Notes under the pieces: generated by a model
Database searches by the model: none
Told to the model about the DNA's origin: nothing
The model's input: only the letters and a program-made list of their open reading frames with translations
Made by a program: the position numbers and the translations under genes
NCBI RefSeq assembly: GCF_028595285.1
Contig: NZ_JAQQXQ010000003.1
Location: 124,001-188,000 of the forward strand
DNA length: 64,000 nt
DNA from: Erythrobacter fulvus
GTDB taxonomy: Bacteria; Pseudomonadota; Alphaproteobacteria; Sphingomonadales; Sphingomonadaceae
Direction of reading: 5' to 3'
Shown here: in pieces, positions 1-9,346 of the stretch
Layout of the letters: each line of letters opens with the position of its first letter
How positions within the stretch are numbered: the stretch's first letter is position 1

Positions 1-475
1 AGCTGGCGACCGGCACAATCAGCAGCGCTAGCAGGATTGCTCCGGCGAAGGCCCAGCTCATCACGCGCTTGCTCGGCAGCACGCTGGCGAGCGCGAAGCC
101 GCGCAGCGCGTCGCCCTTGCCCTCTTCGGCGGCGACCTGACGGATGGTAATGGCGATATTGCCGTCACCCTCGCGCGCCACCGCTAGCCGTGCCGCGCCG
201 AGCGCGATCTCGCCGCCGGTGCGCGGGTCTATGGACGCCTCGGAAACGGTGCGTCCGTCAAGCCCGAAGCCCAAGGTGCCGAGCGCCCGCACCGCCAGCG
301 TGCCGTCCGCTTGCAGGTCGATCCGCACGTGACGCTGCTCGACCGCGAGATCGGGCAGGTGGATGTCGTTTTCCGCCGCGCGGCCGATGGTCAGGCTTGC
401 CTGCTCCACTACCCTGTCGCGAATAATTTCGCGTCCGGCGGCGGTGAAATCGATGGTGCGGATCAGGAATGCCAT
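1..475 (-). CDS. FHA-domain membrane protein (3' end beyond window)
   Basis: The visible 158 residues start at ATG 475 and run off the left edge. Residues 1-100 read as a forkhead-associated domain: the 'LTIGRAAENDIHL' stretch matches the FHA GR-x-x-x-N-x-I/V core, followed by a 'VEQRHVRI' segment matching the S/E-x-x-H motif. FHA domains bind phosphothreonine peptides, usually to recruit or regulate partners. Residues about 140-158 are a hydrophobic segment, so the FHA domain probably sits in the cytoplasm in front of a membrane anchor. It lies 10 bp downstream of the heme-b-like membrane gene, and both follow the FAD/cNMP/ferredoxin gene, so the three are probably co-transcribed. The downstream part is not visible; a periplasmic redox domain is possible but cannot be confirmed here. 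Confidence 0.75.
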   Translation of the reverse strand, partial: MAFLIRTIDFTAAGREIIRDRVVEQASLTIGRAAENDIHLPDLAVEQRHVRIDLQADGTLAVRALGTLGFGLDGRTVSEASIDPRTGGEIALGAARLAVAREGDGNIAITIRQVAAEEGKGDALRGFALASVLPSKRVMSWAFAGAILLALLIVPVAS

Positions 476-485
476 CGCCCGCGCC

Positions 486-1352
486 TCACCAGTAGAAGAA
501 CACGCTGATCACATGCGCGGTGAGCGCGGCGATCAGGGCGATGGTGAGCGGGATGTGGATGAACAGCCAGACTTCCAGCAGCGCGCGGATGCGCAGCGCA
601 CCGCGGATCTGGGAAAGCTGTTCTGCGCGCTTTTCAAGCAGGGCGACAACCCGCTGTTCGCCTTCGGAACGGGTGCCCATGCCGCCCAGCGCCCGTGCGG
701 TGGCGCAGCCGGGATAGCGCCCTGTCAGCCGCGCCAGTGCGCCGCCGGCGAACACGTCCTGCGACAGCGCGGCGATCACCAGATCGGCCTCGGCGCGGTC
801 CAGCGGCTGCGCGGCGGTTTCCAGCTGGCGGCCGATCGCGGTCAGCGCTTCCAGCATCTGCGCGCGGGTCATTTCCTTGCGGTTGGCCGAAAGGCTGGCG
901 GGCAGGGTGGCATAAACGATCACCCCGTAAATGCCGGTGACGATCACCAGCAGCATCAGCACATAGGCCAGCGTATGGACGTTCCAGCCGATCTGGAAGC
1001 CGGTGTGCAGCGTGCCGATCACGATCAGCGACAGGCCGAGATAGACGTGGGCCGATGTCCACGCCTTCAGGCTCCATGCGCCCGGGTTGATCCGGCGCTT
1101 CCTCACGCCCAGCAGCGATAGCCAGATAATCAGCGCAAAGCCGATCGTGCCGAGCGTGTAGCCGTACCACGAACCGCCATTGGGACGCGGCTGCTGGTCG
1201 ATCATTACGTAGCCGAGGATGCAGGTGACGCTCAAAGCCAACGCGATCCACAGCCAGCGGAAACGCCTGTGCTTCAGGAAGCTGACGTGATCGGAATCGC
1301 GCCGCTTTTCGTCCTGGGCATAGCGCCCCGTTCCGCCGGCCCTGGTCGCCAT
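486..1352 (-). CDS. Five-helix membrane protein, cytochrome b-like
   Basis: This 288-residue protein starts at an ATG whose last bases overlap the TGA of the gene before it (TGATG), pointing to translational coupling. Hydrophobic segments lie near residues 33-51, 64-82, 100-118, 125-150 and 260-286. Several histidines sit in or next to them (H102, H116, H126, H266, H280), the usual arrangement for bis-His b heme ligation in cytochrome b561 or ferric-reductase-like membrane subunits. A charged, helical 110-residue cytoplasmic loop separates helices 4 and 5. The neighbouring FAD/ferredoxin protein suggests it passes electrons between the cytoplasmic redox protein and the membrane or periplasm. 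The heme assignment is inferred from histidine placement, and no named family was recognised with certainty. Confidence 0.7.
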   Translation of the reverse strand: MATRAGGTGRYAQDEKRRDSDHVSFLKHRRFRWLWIALALSVTCILGYVMIDQQPRPNGGSWYGYTLGTIGFALIIWLSLLGVRKRRINPGAWSLKAWTSAHVYLGLSLIVIGTLHTGFQIGWNVHTLAYVLMLLVIVTGIYGVIVYATLPASLSANRKEMTRAQMLEALTAIGRQLETAAQPLDRAEADLVIAALSQDVFAGGALARLTGRYPGCATARALGGMGTRSEGEQRVVALLEKRAEQLSQIRGALRIRALLEVWLFIHIPLTIALIAALTAHVISVFFYW

Positions 1353-3805
1353 CACTCGGCGTCCTCGGTCAGCTTGGTGAAGGTCAGGAACTTGTCGGGC
1401 GAAACGCGGATTGCCGCGCCGGTGGGGCAGGCCCGCACGCAGGCAGGGCCACCGTCGATGCCGGAGCACATGTCGCACTTGATCGCCTGCTTGGCCTTCT
1501 GGCCGCCTTCCTTCTCGGCCTCCTTCTTGCGCCAGCTATACGAGGCTTCGCCCGGGCCGGGGCCTTTGCCGAACAGCATCCAATGGAGCAGGCTCGGCTT
1601 GTTGGGCGGCTTGGCATCCATGCGGATCACGCCGTAGGGGCAGTTGCGCTGGCAATTGCCGCAGCCGATGCAGGTCTCGTCGATGAACACCTCGCCGTCC
1701 GGCCCGCGCTTGATCGCATTGGGCGGGCAGTCGGCCATGCAGTGCGGGTGTTCGCAGTGGCGGCAGGATGTCGGCACGTGGAGATGCGCATAGGTGCGCC
1801 CCGCCTCGCGATCGAGCCGCGACAGGCCGTCATGGCTATCGGCGCAGGCCTTTTCGCAATTGTCGCAGCCGATGCACAGCTTTTCATCGATCAGCAGCAC
1901 GTCGGTCGCCTCGCCGATGCCGTTATCGACAAGGAAGGCTGCGGTTTCGGAATAGAGATCGACCGCGCCCGAAAAACTGTCCTTGCGGCTTTCGATGAAT
2001 TCGTTGGTCGCGCGCCGCCCCGCCATGTCCTTAAGCGCGCGTGTCCGCAGGGCCGGATTCTTTTCCAGCAGGGCGAGGAAGCCTTCGCCGGGAAGGCGGA
2101 TCACTTCGGATTTGATTGCGGCCTTTACCGTCGCGGTGCGCGCCGAACCGTCGATCACCGCCATTTCGCCGAAATAACTGCCCGCGGGCAGATAGGAGAG
2201 GAATACGGGCCGTTCGCCGATCTGCTTTTCGACGATCATCGAACCGCGCCGGACGATGAACACGTCCTTGTCGTCTGCGCCTTCGGTGACGATCACCTGG
2301 CCTGCGCGGGCCTGCATCACCTCTGCGCTTTCGACCAGCGGAGCCACGTCCTGCTTGGTGAGGCCGGAACCGAACATTTGCAGCAATTGCCGCTCGATCG
2401 AGATGGCATTGACCACCCGCGCCGCGCCGGGCGAGGTTGCCAGCAGTTTCAGCGCGGCGGTGCGCGACAATTCGAGCGCGATCACCGGTTCCGCAGCGCG
2501 GATCGTGGCACCGCGCCGGCGGCCGGAAATCAGGCCGACCTCGCCGAAGATCGAACCCTGTTCGATCGGAACCGTGATCGAGGGATCGGCTGGGTTCACC
2601 TCGACCGCGACCGAGCCTTCGGCGATTGCGAACATCGATGATCCCGGATCGTTGCGGCGGAAGATCACCTCGCCCGGTTCATAGGCGTGGCAGGTCGAAT
2701 CCAGCATCAGCTCGCGCAATTGCAGGGTCGAAAGATCGGCAAGGATAAGGACGTTCTTGCCGAACACCTCCAGCCATTGTTCGACGCTGCGATTGCCGGG
2801 GAGCTGCGCGAATTTTTCGGCGAGGATCGGCTCGTCTGCGGGCTTGAGATCGTGGTTCCCGTTCAGGAACTCGATTACGTCATAGCCCTGGTTCATGCAG
2901 TGCTTGATCAGCGGATAGCCCGCCAGTGCGCCGATCACGTGGATGCCGGGCTTGGTGGTCTCGAACACCGGCGACAATTTGGGGAAGGCGCCGGGTTCGG
3001 GGCTGGAGAATTCGATCCCCATCGCCTCGACAAAGCCGCGCGGCGGCTGCGATCCGGTGCGCGCGATGATCCGATCGCAGCGGATCGCTTCCTGCCCGTC
3101 GCGGGTGTCGAGCAGCAATTCGCTGTCGCGCACTTCGGCAGGTGTGGTTTCGCGCCGCACGATCACGCGGCCATCGCGCTCGGCCTCTTCCAGCAGCTTG
3201 ACATTGGCCCCTTTGGCACGGGCGAAATCGGCGCTGCGATTGAGGATGGTGACGACGTTGCGCTGTGCCGGATCGGCGGCAAGGCCCAGCGCGTTCTCGA
3301 TCCCCGCATCGCCCGAACCGACGACGGTGATGTGTTCGTCGTAATATTCGCCGGGATCGTCGAGCTGGTACTGGATGATCGGCGAATCCGCACCCGGGCA
3401 GCGCAGCTTGTTGGGGTTGCCCTGCGTGCCGATGGCGAGCACGATGGCTTCGGCCTCCACCACCTCGCCATTGCGCAGATGGATGCTGAACGCGCCCTTT
3501 TCGCCCTCGACCTTGGCGACTTCGGCGTGGATTTTCACGTTGACCTTGTGACCGGCGATCTGTTCGTCCCATCGCCCAAGAATCGTCTCGCGCTTGCCCG
3601 CCTCGAAATCGATGTCACTGCGCAGCACCAGATTGCTGGGCGTCGCCATGACATGCTTGCCCTTCTGGTACTTGAAGATCGTGTCGGAGAGGTGATCGGT
3701 CTTTTCCAGCAGGACGTGGCTCATCCCCAGCGCCGCGGCACGCGCAGCGGCGCTGAGCCCTGCGGGGCCCGATCCGACGATGGCTACCTTGAACCTCCCG
3801 GCCAA
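1352..3805 (-). CDS. FAD/NAD(P) oxidoreductase - dual cNMP-binding - polyferredoxin fusion
   Basis: This 817-residue fusion protein has three parts. Residues 1-330 form a thioredoxin-reductase-like flavoprotein with an FAD-binding GSGPAG at 11-16 and a second 'VVGSGDAG' NAD(P) site near 160. Residues about 345-600 carry two cyclic-nucleotide-binding folds; the second has a 'GSYFGEMAVIDG' phosphate-binding cassette. The C-terminal part carries four ferredoxin-like cysteine groups starting near C644 (CIGCDNCEKAC), C681 (CRHC..HCMADC), C712 (CIGCGNCQRNC) and C777 (CDMC...CVRAC). It probably moves electrons from NAD(P)H through FAD and Fe-S clusters to the membrane protein encoded next, with cNMP or another ligand as regulator. 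The start must be TTG at 3805: it follows an AAGGA ribosome-binding site, and the first ATG would delete the FAD motif. The partner and substrate are unknown. Confidence 0.85.
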   Translation of the reverse strand: MAGRFKVAIVGSGPAGLSAAARAAALGMSHVLLEKTDHLSDTIFKYQKGKHVMATPSNLVLRSDIDFEAGKRETILGRWDEQIAGHKVNVKIHAEVAKVEGEKGAFSIHLRNGEVVEAEAIVLAIGTQGNPNKLRCPGADSPIIQYQLDDPGEYYDEHITVVGSGDAGIENALGLAADPAQRNVVTILNRSADFARAKGANVKLLEEAERDGRVIVRRETTPAEVRDSELLLDTRDGQEAIRCDRIIARTGSQPPRGFVEAMGIEFSSPEPGAFPKLSPVFETTKPGIHVIGALAGYPLIKHCMNQGYDVIEFLNGNHDLKPADEPILAEKFAQLPGNRSVEQWLEVFGKNVLILADLSTLQLRELMLDSTCHAYEPGEVIFRRNDPGSSMFAIAEGSVAVEVNPADPSITVPIEQGSIFGEVGLISGRRRGATIRAAEPVIALELSRTAALKLLATSPGAARVVNAISIERQLLQMFGSGLTKQDVAPLVESAEVMQARAGQVIVTEGADDKDVFIVRRGSMIVEKQIGERPVFLSYLPAGSYFGEMAVIDGSARTATVKAAIKSEVIRLPGEGFLALLEKNPALRTRALKDMAGRRATNEFIESRKDSFSGAVDLYSETAAFLVDNGIGEATDVLLIDEKLCIGCDNCEKACADSHDGLSRLDREAGRTYAHLHVPTSCRHCEHPHCMADCPPNAIKRGPDGEVFIDETCIGCGNCQRNCPYGVIRMDAKPPNKPSLLHWMLFGKGPGPGEASYSWRKKEAEKEGGQKAKQAIKCDMCSGIDGGPACVRACPTGAAIRVSPDKFLTFTKLTEDAE

Positions 3806-3913
3806 CTATCCTTCCCCCTGTCGCGGATAGATTGCATCCGTCACCATAGTCAAAAGCGCCTCTGATGCCAGAGCGAATTGCCCCACCTTGCCCGCGGTGC
3901 TAGCGCTCGGCCC

Positions 3914-4849
3914 ATGAATGCAACGGAACATCAGGGTGCGGGCGGCACGTCGAAGGCGGGCTGGGTGCTGCTCGGGGCGGCGTTGCTGCTGGCGGCAGGC
4001 TCAATCGGATATAATGTTTACGAAGGTTCGGGGGGCAGCGATCCGGCAGCCGGGGCGGATGCAGAGGGTGCGCCCTCGATCGAGGCACTGAAGGCCGCAG
4101 CCGAAGCCTCCACCGACAATTCGGGCCCGTGGAGCGATCTGGCCTTCGCCTATTTCCAGCGCGGTGAATTCACCGAAGCCGCCGCAGCCTATCGCAAGGC
4201 GGTGGCCATCGCGCCGGACGAGGCTGTGCTGCATTCCGCGCTGGGAGAGGCGCTGGTGCTGGCCAGCAGCCGCGATCCGCTCCCCCCCGAAGCCCTCGCC
4301 GCGTTTCAGCAGGCGCTGGCGCTCGACCCAGCCGATCCGCGCGCGCGCTATTTCCTCGCCGTGAAGAAGGATATCGACAAGGATCACGAAGGCGCGATCG
4401 CCGCGTGGCTTGATCTGCTGGCCGATACACCGCCCGGCGCGCCGTGGGAGGCCGATCTGGTGCGCACGATCGAACAGGTCGGCGCGATGAACAAGATCGA
4501 CGTCGCCCCGCGCATTGCCCGGGTCCAGCAGGGGCGCAGCCCCGCGATGCTTGCGCAGGCGGCGCCGGCAGCACCCGACGTGCGCGGGCCGAGCGCGGCC
4601 GAGGTCGCCGCGGCCGGTGCCATGACGCCAAGCCAGCAGCGCGAGATGGCCGAAGGCATGGTCGCCCAGCTTGAAAACCGCCTGCAGGAAAACCCGCAGA
4701 ACCTTGATGGCTGGGTGATGCTGATGCGCAGCCGCATGACGCTGGGTGAACCGGCCAAGGCCAAGGCGGCACTCGACGCGGCGATCAAGGCCAACCCGGC
4801 AGAGGCGGCGGAACTGCGGCGCCAGGCACAGGCGCTGGGGGTAAACTAG
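3914..4849 (+). CDS. TPR protein of the CcmI/CycH (cytochrome c biogenesis) type
   Basis: The 311-residue protein has a single N-terminal membrane segment (about residues 14-34) followed by tetratricopeptide repeats, for example '[31 protein letters not shown]' split over residues 65-95. Its C-terminal '[21 protein letters not shown]' block is typical of CcmI/CycH and NrfG-like proteins, which present apocytochrome c to the heme lyase on the periplasmic side. No other ccm genes are adjacent. The window does encode several c-type cytochromes that would need such a chaperone. ATG 3914 is preferred to the upstream in-frame ATG because the extra residues are charged and would spoil the signal anchor. 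A generic TPR scaffold is the alternative. Confidence 0.7.
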   Translation: MNATEHQGAGGTSKAGWVLLGAALLLAAGSIGYNVYEGSGGSDPAAGADAEGAPSIEALKAAAEASTDNSGPWSDLAFAYFQRGEFTEAAAAYRKAVAIAPDEAVLHSALGEALVLASSRDPLPPEALAAFQQALALDPADPRARYFLAVKKDIDKDHEGAIAAWLDLLADTPPGAPWEADLVRTIEQVGAMNKIDVAPRIARVQQGRSPAMLAQAAPAAPDVRGPSAAEVAAAGAMTPSQQREMAEGMVAQLENRLQENPQNLDGWVMLMRSRMTLGEPAKAKAALDAAIKANPAEAAELRRQAQALGVN

Positions 4850-5024
4850 AGCGCGCCGTGCGCCGCGCGCAGCTCGCCGTGCCCGGCTGCGCTTGTCTTT
4901 CCCGGGATCATGACCCATAGGGCGCGGCTCGACGGACTTGCGCAAACGCGAGTGGCTCGGCCCGGCGCCTATCCCCGGGACAATCCGGCTTTTCCGAGCC
5001 GATGAGATTTTCTGGACTCCATTG
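4850..5024 (+). promoter_or_regulatory. Structured leader of the SulP gene, possible sul1-like RNA
   Basis: The 175-base leader can form a nested structure just before the gene. An outer stem pairs GGCTCGG (4954-4960) with CCGAGCC (4994-5000), and an inner stem pairs CCCGG (4961-4965) with CCGGG (4975-4979). The start codon follows 25 bases after the outer stem with only a weak ribosome-binding site. Conserved leader RNAs named sul1 have been described upstream of sulfate transporter genes in Alphaproteobacteria. I cannot test the match here. Confidence 0.4.
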
Positions 5025-6509
5025 ATGACATCCCTCGCCACGCTTCGCCGCGACTGGCTATCGAACCCGCGAGCCGACATTCTGGCCGGCATCGTCGTCG
5101 CACTGGCGCTGATCCCCGAAGCGATCGGATTTTCGATCATCGCCGGTGTCGATCCGCGCGTCGGGCTCTATGCCTCGGTAGCGATTGCGATCGTCATTTC
5201 CTTCACCGGCGGGCGGCCCGGCATGATCTCTGCGGCGACGGCTGCGGTGGCGGTGCTGGTGGTGCCGCTGGTGCGGACACACGGCGTGGAATACCTTTTT
5301 GCCGCGACAATCCTGATGGGGATCATCCAGATCGCGGCGGGTCTGTTGCGGCTCAACCTTGTGATGCAGTTCGTTTCCCGTTCGGTCATCACCGGCTTCG
5401 TCAACGCGCTCGCCATCCTCATTTTCATGGCGCAGCTGCCGCAGCTGACCGATGTGACGTGGCAGGCCTATGCGATGGTCGCAGGCGGCCTTGCGATCAT
5501 CTACCTGCTGCCGCGCGTCACCACCGTGGTGCCTGCGCCGCTGGTGGCGATCATCATCCTTACCATTATCGCCGTGTGGAGCGGGGCGCCGGTCAACACC
5601 GTGGCCGATATGGGCCACCTGCCCGAAGGCCTGCCCGCGCTGGCATGGCCCGACGTCCCGCTGACGTGGGAGACATTGCACATCATCGCCCCCTATTCGG
5701 CGGCCATGGCTGCTGTGGGACTGCTCGAATCCCTGCTGACCGCGCAGATCGTCGACGACATGACAGAGACAGGAAGCGACAAGCGCCGCGAATGCGCCGG
5801 GCAAGGCACCGCCAACATTGCCGCCGCACTGCTGGGCGGAATGGGCGGCTGCGCCATGATCGGGCAATCGGTGATCAACGTCACCTCGGGCGGGCGGGGG
5901 CGTTTGTCGACCTTTACCGCGGGGGCCTTCCTGATGTTCCTGCTGGCGGTGCTTGGCCCCTATGTGGGCCGCGTGCCGATGCCTGCGCTGGTGGCGATCA
6001 TGCTGATGGTATCGATCAGCACCTTCAGCTGGAACTCGATCCCCAACCTGCGGCGGCACCCGTGGCCGTCATCGGTGGTGATGCTGACCACAGTCGTCGT
6101 GGTGGTCAGCACGCATGACCTCTCGCTCGGCGTGCTCGCCGGCGTGCTGCTGTCGGGCATCTTCTTTGCGGGCAAGGTGCAGCGGATGTTCGGGGTGGAA
6201 CGCACGCTGTCGCCCGACGGGCAGACCGCGCATTACCGCGTGAAGGGCCAGATCTTCTTCGCTTCGGTCGAACGCTTTGTGGAAGCGATGGACGTGGCCG
6301 AGACTGCGCCCAACGTCGCGATCGACATGACGGCGGCGCATTTCTGGGACATTTCGGGCGTCGCCGCGCTCGACAAGATCATCGCCCGGCTGCAGCGCGA
6401 CGGGCGCAATGTCGAGGTGGTCGGCTACAACCGCGCGAGCGCCGACATCATCGACAAGTTCGCGCTGCACGACAAGACCGGGTTCGAACTGGGCGTGGCC
6501 CCGCACTGA
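5025..6509 (+). CDS. SulP-family anion permease with C-terminal STAS domain
   Basis: This 494-residue inner-membrane transporter belongs to the SulP (SLC26) family, whose members move sulfate, bicarbonate or other anions. The N-terminal '[21 protein letters not shown]' region (split around residue 25) is the family's first-helix signature. About 12-14 hydrophobic segments follow up to residue 380, and the last 100 residues ('[21 protein letters not shown]') form the STAS regulatory domain. ATG 5025 is chosen because upstream codons lie in the structured leader and add no conserved sequence. The substrate cannot be read from sequence; sulfate or bicarbonate are both plausible. It converges on glutamate dehydrogenase with only 12 bp between the two stop codons. 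Confidence 0.88.
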   Translation: MTSLATLRRDWLSNPRADILAGIVVALALIPEAIGFSIIAGVDPRVGLYASVAIAIVISFTGGRPGMISAATAAVAVLVVPLVRTHGVEYLFAATILMGIIQIAAGLLRLNLVMQFVSRSVITGFVNALAILIFMAQLPQLTDVTWQAYAMVAGGLAIIYLLPRVTTVVPAPLVAIIILTIIAVWSGAPVNTVADMGHLPEGLPALAWPDVPLTWETLHIIAPYSAAMAAVGLLESLLTAQIVDDMTETGSDKRRECAGQGTANIAAALLGGMGGCAMIGQSVINVTSGGRGRLSTFTAGAFLMFLLAVLGPYVGRVPMPALVAIMLMVSISTFSWNSIPNLRRHPWPSSVVMLTTVVVVVSTHDLSLGVLAGVLLSGIFFAGKVQRMFGVERTLSPDGQTAHYRVKGQIFFASVERFVEAMDVAETAPNVAIDMTAAHFWDISGVAALDKIIARLQRDGRNVEVVGYNRASADIIDKFALHDKTGFELGVAPH

Positions 6510-6521
6510 TCCGTCAGGCTA

Positions 6522-7877
6522 TCACACCACCCCGAAGGCCAGCATCGCGTCGGCGACCTTCTTGAAGCCGGCGATGTTCGCGCCCTTGACGTAGTCGATA
6601 TAGCCGTCCCCCTGATCGCCATAGGTCAGGCAGCGCTGGTGGATGCCCGACATGATGTCCTTGAGCATCTGCTGGAGTTCTTCCTCCTTCCACGAACGGC
6701 GTTCGGAATTCTGGCTCATTTCCAGACCCGACACCGCCACCCCGCCGGCGTTCGACGCCTTGCCCGGCGCGTAGAGGATCTTGGCGTCCTTGAAGACATG
6801 CACCCCGTCGAGATCGGTGGGCATATTCGCGCCTTCGGACACGGCCATACAGCCGTTCTTCACCAGCGTTTTCGCATCCTCACCCAGCAATTCGTTCTGC
6901 GTGGCGCAGGGCAGCGCGAGATCGCAGGGCACGCCCCACGGAGTCTTCCCTGCATGGAAACTGGCGTTCGGGTAGGCCTCGACATATTCCTCGATCCGGC
7001 CGCGGCGATGGGTCTTGTGGGTCTTCACCCAGTCGATCTTTTCCTGATCGATGCCGTCGGGATCATGGATGAACCCGCCCGAATCCGACAGCGTCAGCAC
7101 CTTGCCGCCCAGATGCACGATCTTCTCCGCCGCGTGTGTGGCAACATTGCCCGAGCCGGAGATGACCGCGGTCTTGCCTTCGAGGTTCTGGCCCTTGGTC
7201 GCCAGCATGTTTTCAAGGAAATAGACGGCGCCGTATCCGGTCGCCTCTGTACGGATCAGCGAACCGCCCCATTCCAGCCCCTTGCCGGTCAGGACCCCGG
7301 TAAACTGGTTGGTGATGCGCTTGTACTGGCCGAACATGTAGCCGATCTCGCGCCCGCCCACGCCGATATCGCCTGCCGGCACGTCCACGTCCGCGCCGAT
7401 ATGGCGGTACAGCTCGGTCATGAAGGACTGGCAGAAGCGCATGATCTCGCGCACGCTCTTGCCCTTGGGGTTGAAGTTCGATCCACCTTTGCCGCCGCCC
7501 ATCGGCAGGCCGGTGAGCGCGTTCTTGAAGGTCTGTTCGAAGGCAAGAAACTTCAGCACCGATTCGGTCACTGAAGGGTGGAAGCGGATACCGCCCTTGT
7601 ACGGCCCGATCGCGTTGTTGTTCTGCACCCGCCAGCCGCGCTGGACGCGGATATTGCCGTTGTCGTCTTCCCAGCACACGCGGAACGACACCACCCGGTC
7701 AGGTTCGGCGATGCGACGCAGGATCTGGGCAGAGTGGTACTCTTCCTTGTCTTCGATGAAGTCGAAGATGTCTTCGGCCACCTCCTGCACCGCCTGGACG
7801 AATTCCGGCTGGTACGGGTTGCGCTTCTTCACCCCTTCCATGAACTGGTTAAGGTCGACGTGATCGGTAACGGCCAT
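6522..7877 (-). CDS. gdhA: NADP-type glutamate dehydrogenase
   Basis: The 451-residue enzyme interconverts 2-oxoglutarate plus ammonia and glutamate in the cytoplasm. Length, the 'LPMGGGKGGSNFNPKG' substrate-binding stretch with the catalytic lysine, 'PAGDIGVGGREIGYMFG' and the 'VISGSGNVATHAAEK' dinucleotide-binding motif all match the hexameric NADP-dependent class. The Met of 'MAVTDHVDLNQFMEG' is the start; the longer reading frame upstream would run into hemN and is not conserved. A run of nine G residues stands where the ribosome-binding site should be, ending 9 bases before the ATG. The gene stands alone, with its own 124-bp upstream region. Confidence 0.93.
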   Translation of the reverse strand: MAVTDHVDLNQFMEGVKKRNPYQPEFVQAVQEVAEDIFDFIEDKEEYHSAQILRRIAEPDRVVSFRVCWEDDNGNIRVQRGWRVQNNNAIGPYKGGIRFHPSVTESVLKFLAFEQTFKNALTGLPMGGGKGGSNFNPKGKSVREIMRFCQSFMTELYRHIGADVDVPAGDIGVGGREIGYMFGQYKRITNQFTGVLTGKGLEWGGSLIRTEATGYGAVYFLENMLATKGQNLEGKTAVISGSGNVATHAAEKIVHLGGKVLTLSDSGGFIHDPDGIDQEKIDWVKTHKTHRRGRIEEYVEAYPNASFHAGKTPWGVPCDLALPCATQNELLGEDAKTLVKNGCMAVSEGANMPTDLDGVHVFKDAKILYAPGKASNAGGVAVSGLEMSQNSERRSWKEEELQQMLKDIMSGIHQRCLTYGDQGDGYIDYVKGANIAGFKKVADAMLAFGVV

Positions 7878-7883
7878 GATATT

Positions 7884-7896
7884 TCCCCCCCCCAAG
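7884..7896 (-). repeat. G9 homopolymer in the gdhA ribosome-binding region
   Basis: Reading the minus strand, nine consecutive G bases precede GAAATATC and the ATG of gdhA, so the tract itself probably provides the anti-16S pairing. Such a long mononucleotide run is unusual in this otherwise irregular GC-rich sequence and could slip in length. Confidence 0.6.
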
Positions 7897-8001
7897 AATT
7901 GTTTTATGCGCTTTATCGAGACTCCGCTTGTCGATTTGCGGCAGAGTATCGGCGCAAAGTGCAATTCCTGCAAGGATGTTGGCCGGCCGGTTGTCCGGTG
8001 G

Positions 8002-9312
8002 TCAGATTGCCGAACTGAAGCGCCGCTGGGTGACGGCGCGGTAGGAATCGAACAGGGCCGCGATCCCGCGCGCATAGGGCAGGCCGCCCTGCAGGATGCG
8101 CAAGGTATCGTTGTCGAGGCTGGCCAGATTGCGCGCGACAAAGGGTTCAAGGCGATCCTGCACTTCAGCGATCAGACAGGGCGACAAGCGCGCCTCGCTG
8201 CGGCACAGCAGCGCCTCGATCACGCCGCCGCGCAACCGATCCTGCGGCGAACTGGCGATGCCGTGGCTGGCCGATAGCCGCCCTTGAGCCGACAAAGCGC
8301 GGTAGCGCCCGTTATGCTTCTCGTTCTGGGCCAGCAGGCCGGGAAAGCCGCTGATCGCAGTCGCGCCCATGCCGATCAGCACCTCGGCGGGATCATCGGT
8401 GAAACCCTGGAAATTGCGCCGCAGCTTGCCCTCGCGGGTGACGCGGGCCATCGGATCATGGGGCAGGGCGAAGTGATCGAAGCCGATCGCTTCATAGCCG
8501 TTGCCGGTAAGGAATTCGTGCGCCTGCGCGGCCATGGCAAAGCGCGCCTCGGCCCCGGGAAGCGCGTCTTCGGGGATCATCGTCTGGCGCGGCACCATGT
8601 GCGGCACATGGGCATAACCGAACACCGCCACGCGGTCTGCTCCCAGCATCCGGGTGTGTTCGAGACTGTCGGCCAGATCGATCATCGTCTGGTGCGGCAG
8701 GCCGTACATCAGATCGAAATTCAGTGACGTCACCCCGCCGGAGCGCAGCCAGTCGATGCTGCGGCAGATCATCGCCGTGCTCTGTTCGCGGCCGATCGCC
8801 TTCTGGCAATGGGCAGCGAATGTCTGCACCCCCATGCTAGCGCGGGTGATGCCGACTTCGCGCACCAGATGGCCCCATTCCGCCGACAGACTGCGCGGAT
8901 CGAGTTCGATCGACCATTCGGGGGCAAAAAGCGGGAAGTGGGCGTGCAGGCTATCCACCAGCGCCATGAATTCGGCAGGGCGGATCGCATTAGGGCTGCC
9001 CCCGCCGAACGCGATGCGCCGCACGCGGGCATTCTGCGGCAGCAGGCTGGCGACGGTGGCGAGTTCCTGATGCAGCGCTTCGAGATAGGTCTCTACCCGC
9101 GCCCGCTTACCCGACGCGCCGGTGTTGCAACCGCAATAATAGCAGATTTTCTCGCAGAACGGGATGTGCAGATAGAGCGAGACATCGCCCCCGGCCCCTG
9201 CGATCGCGCGCTCGATCACGCCGTCCTCCAGCGGACCGAAATCGGCGGCGGTGGGGTAGCTGGTGTAACGCGGCACCGGCGTGGCGAGGAGTTCGGGATA
9301 ATAGTTCCACAT
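8002..9312 (-). CDS. hemN: Oxygen-independent coproporphyrinogen III oxidase (radical SAM)
   Basis: This 436-residue protein decarboxylates coproporphyrinogen III to protoporphyrinogen IX without oxygen, feeding heme synthesis under low oxygen. The radical-SAM motif is CxxxCxxC at C53, C57 and C60 inside 'HIPFCEKICYYCGC', with the extra C62 that is typical of HemN. Further signatures are the 'RIAFGGGSPNAI' glycine-rich segment and 'GYAHVPHM'. Length is close to the family norm of about 450. It ends the cbb3-oxidase assembly cluster, which supplies the need for heme b and c. A one-mismatch Fnr box lies 35 bp upstream of the start, overlapping the stop codon of the small gene before it, so it may have its own oxygen-controlled promoter. 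Confidence 0.93.
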   Translation of the reverse strand: MWNYYPELLATPVPRYTSYPTAADFGPLEDGVIERAIAGAGGDVSLYLHIPFCEKICYYCGCNTGASGKRARVETYLEALHQELATVASLLPQNARVRRIAFGGGSPNAIRPAEFMALVDSLHAHFPLFAPEWSIELDPRSLSAEWGHLVREVGITRASMGVQTFAAHCQKAIGREQSTAMICRSIDWLRSGGVTSLNFDLMYGLPHQTMIDLADSLEHTRMLGADRVAVFGYAHVPHMVPRQTMIPEDALPGAEARFAMAAQAHEFLTGNGYEAIGFDHFALPHDPMARVTREGKLRRNFQGFTDDPAEVLIGMGATAISGFPGLLAQNEKHNGRYRALSAQGRLSASHGIASSPQDRLRGGVIEALLCRSEARLSPCLIAEVQDRLEPFVARNLASLDNDTLRILQGGLPYARGIAALFDSYRAVTQRRFSSAI

Positions 9313-9346
9313 GACGCGCTTAAAGCGCGCGCCGTGCTACCCGTCT

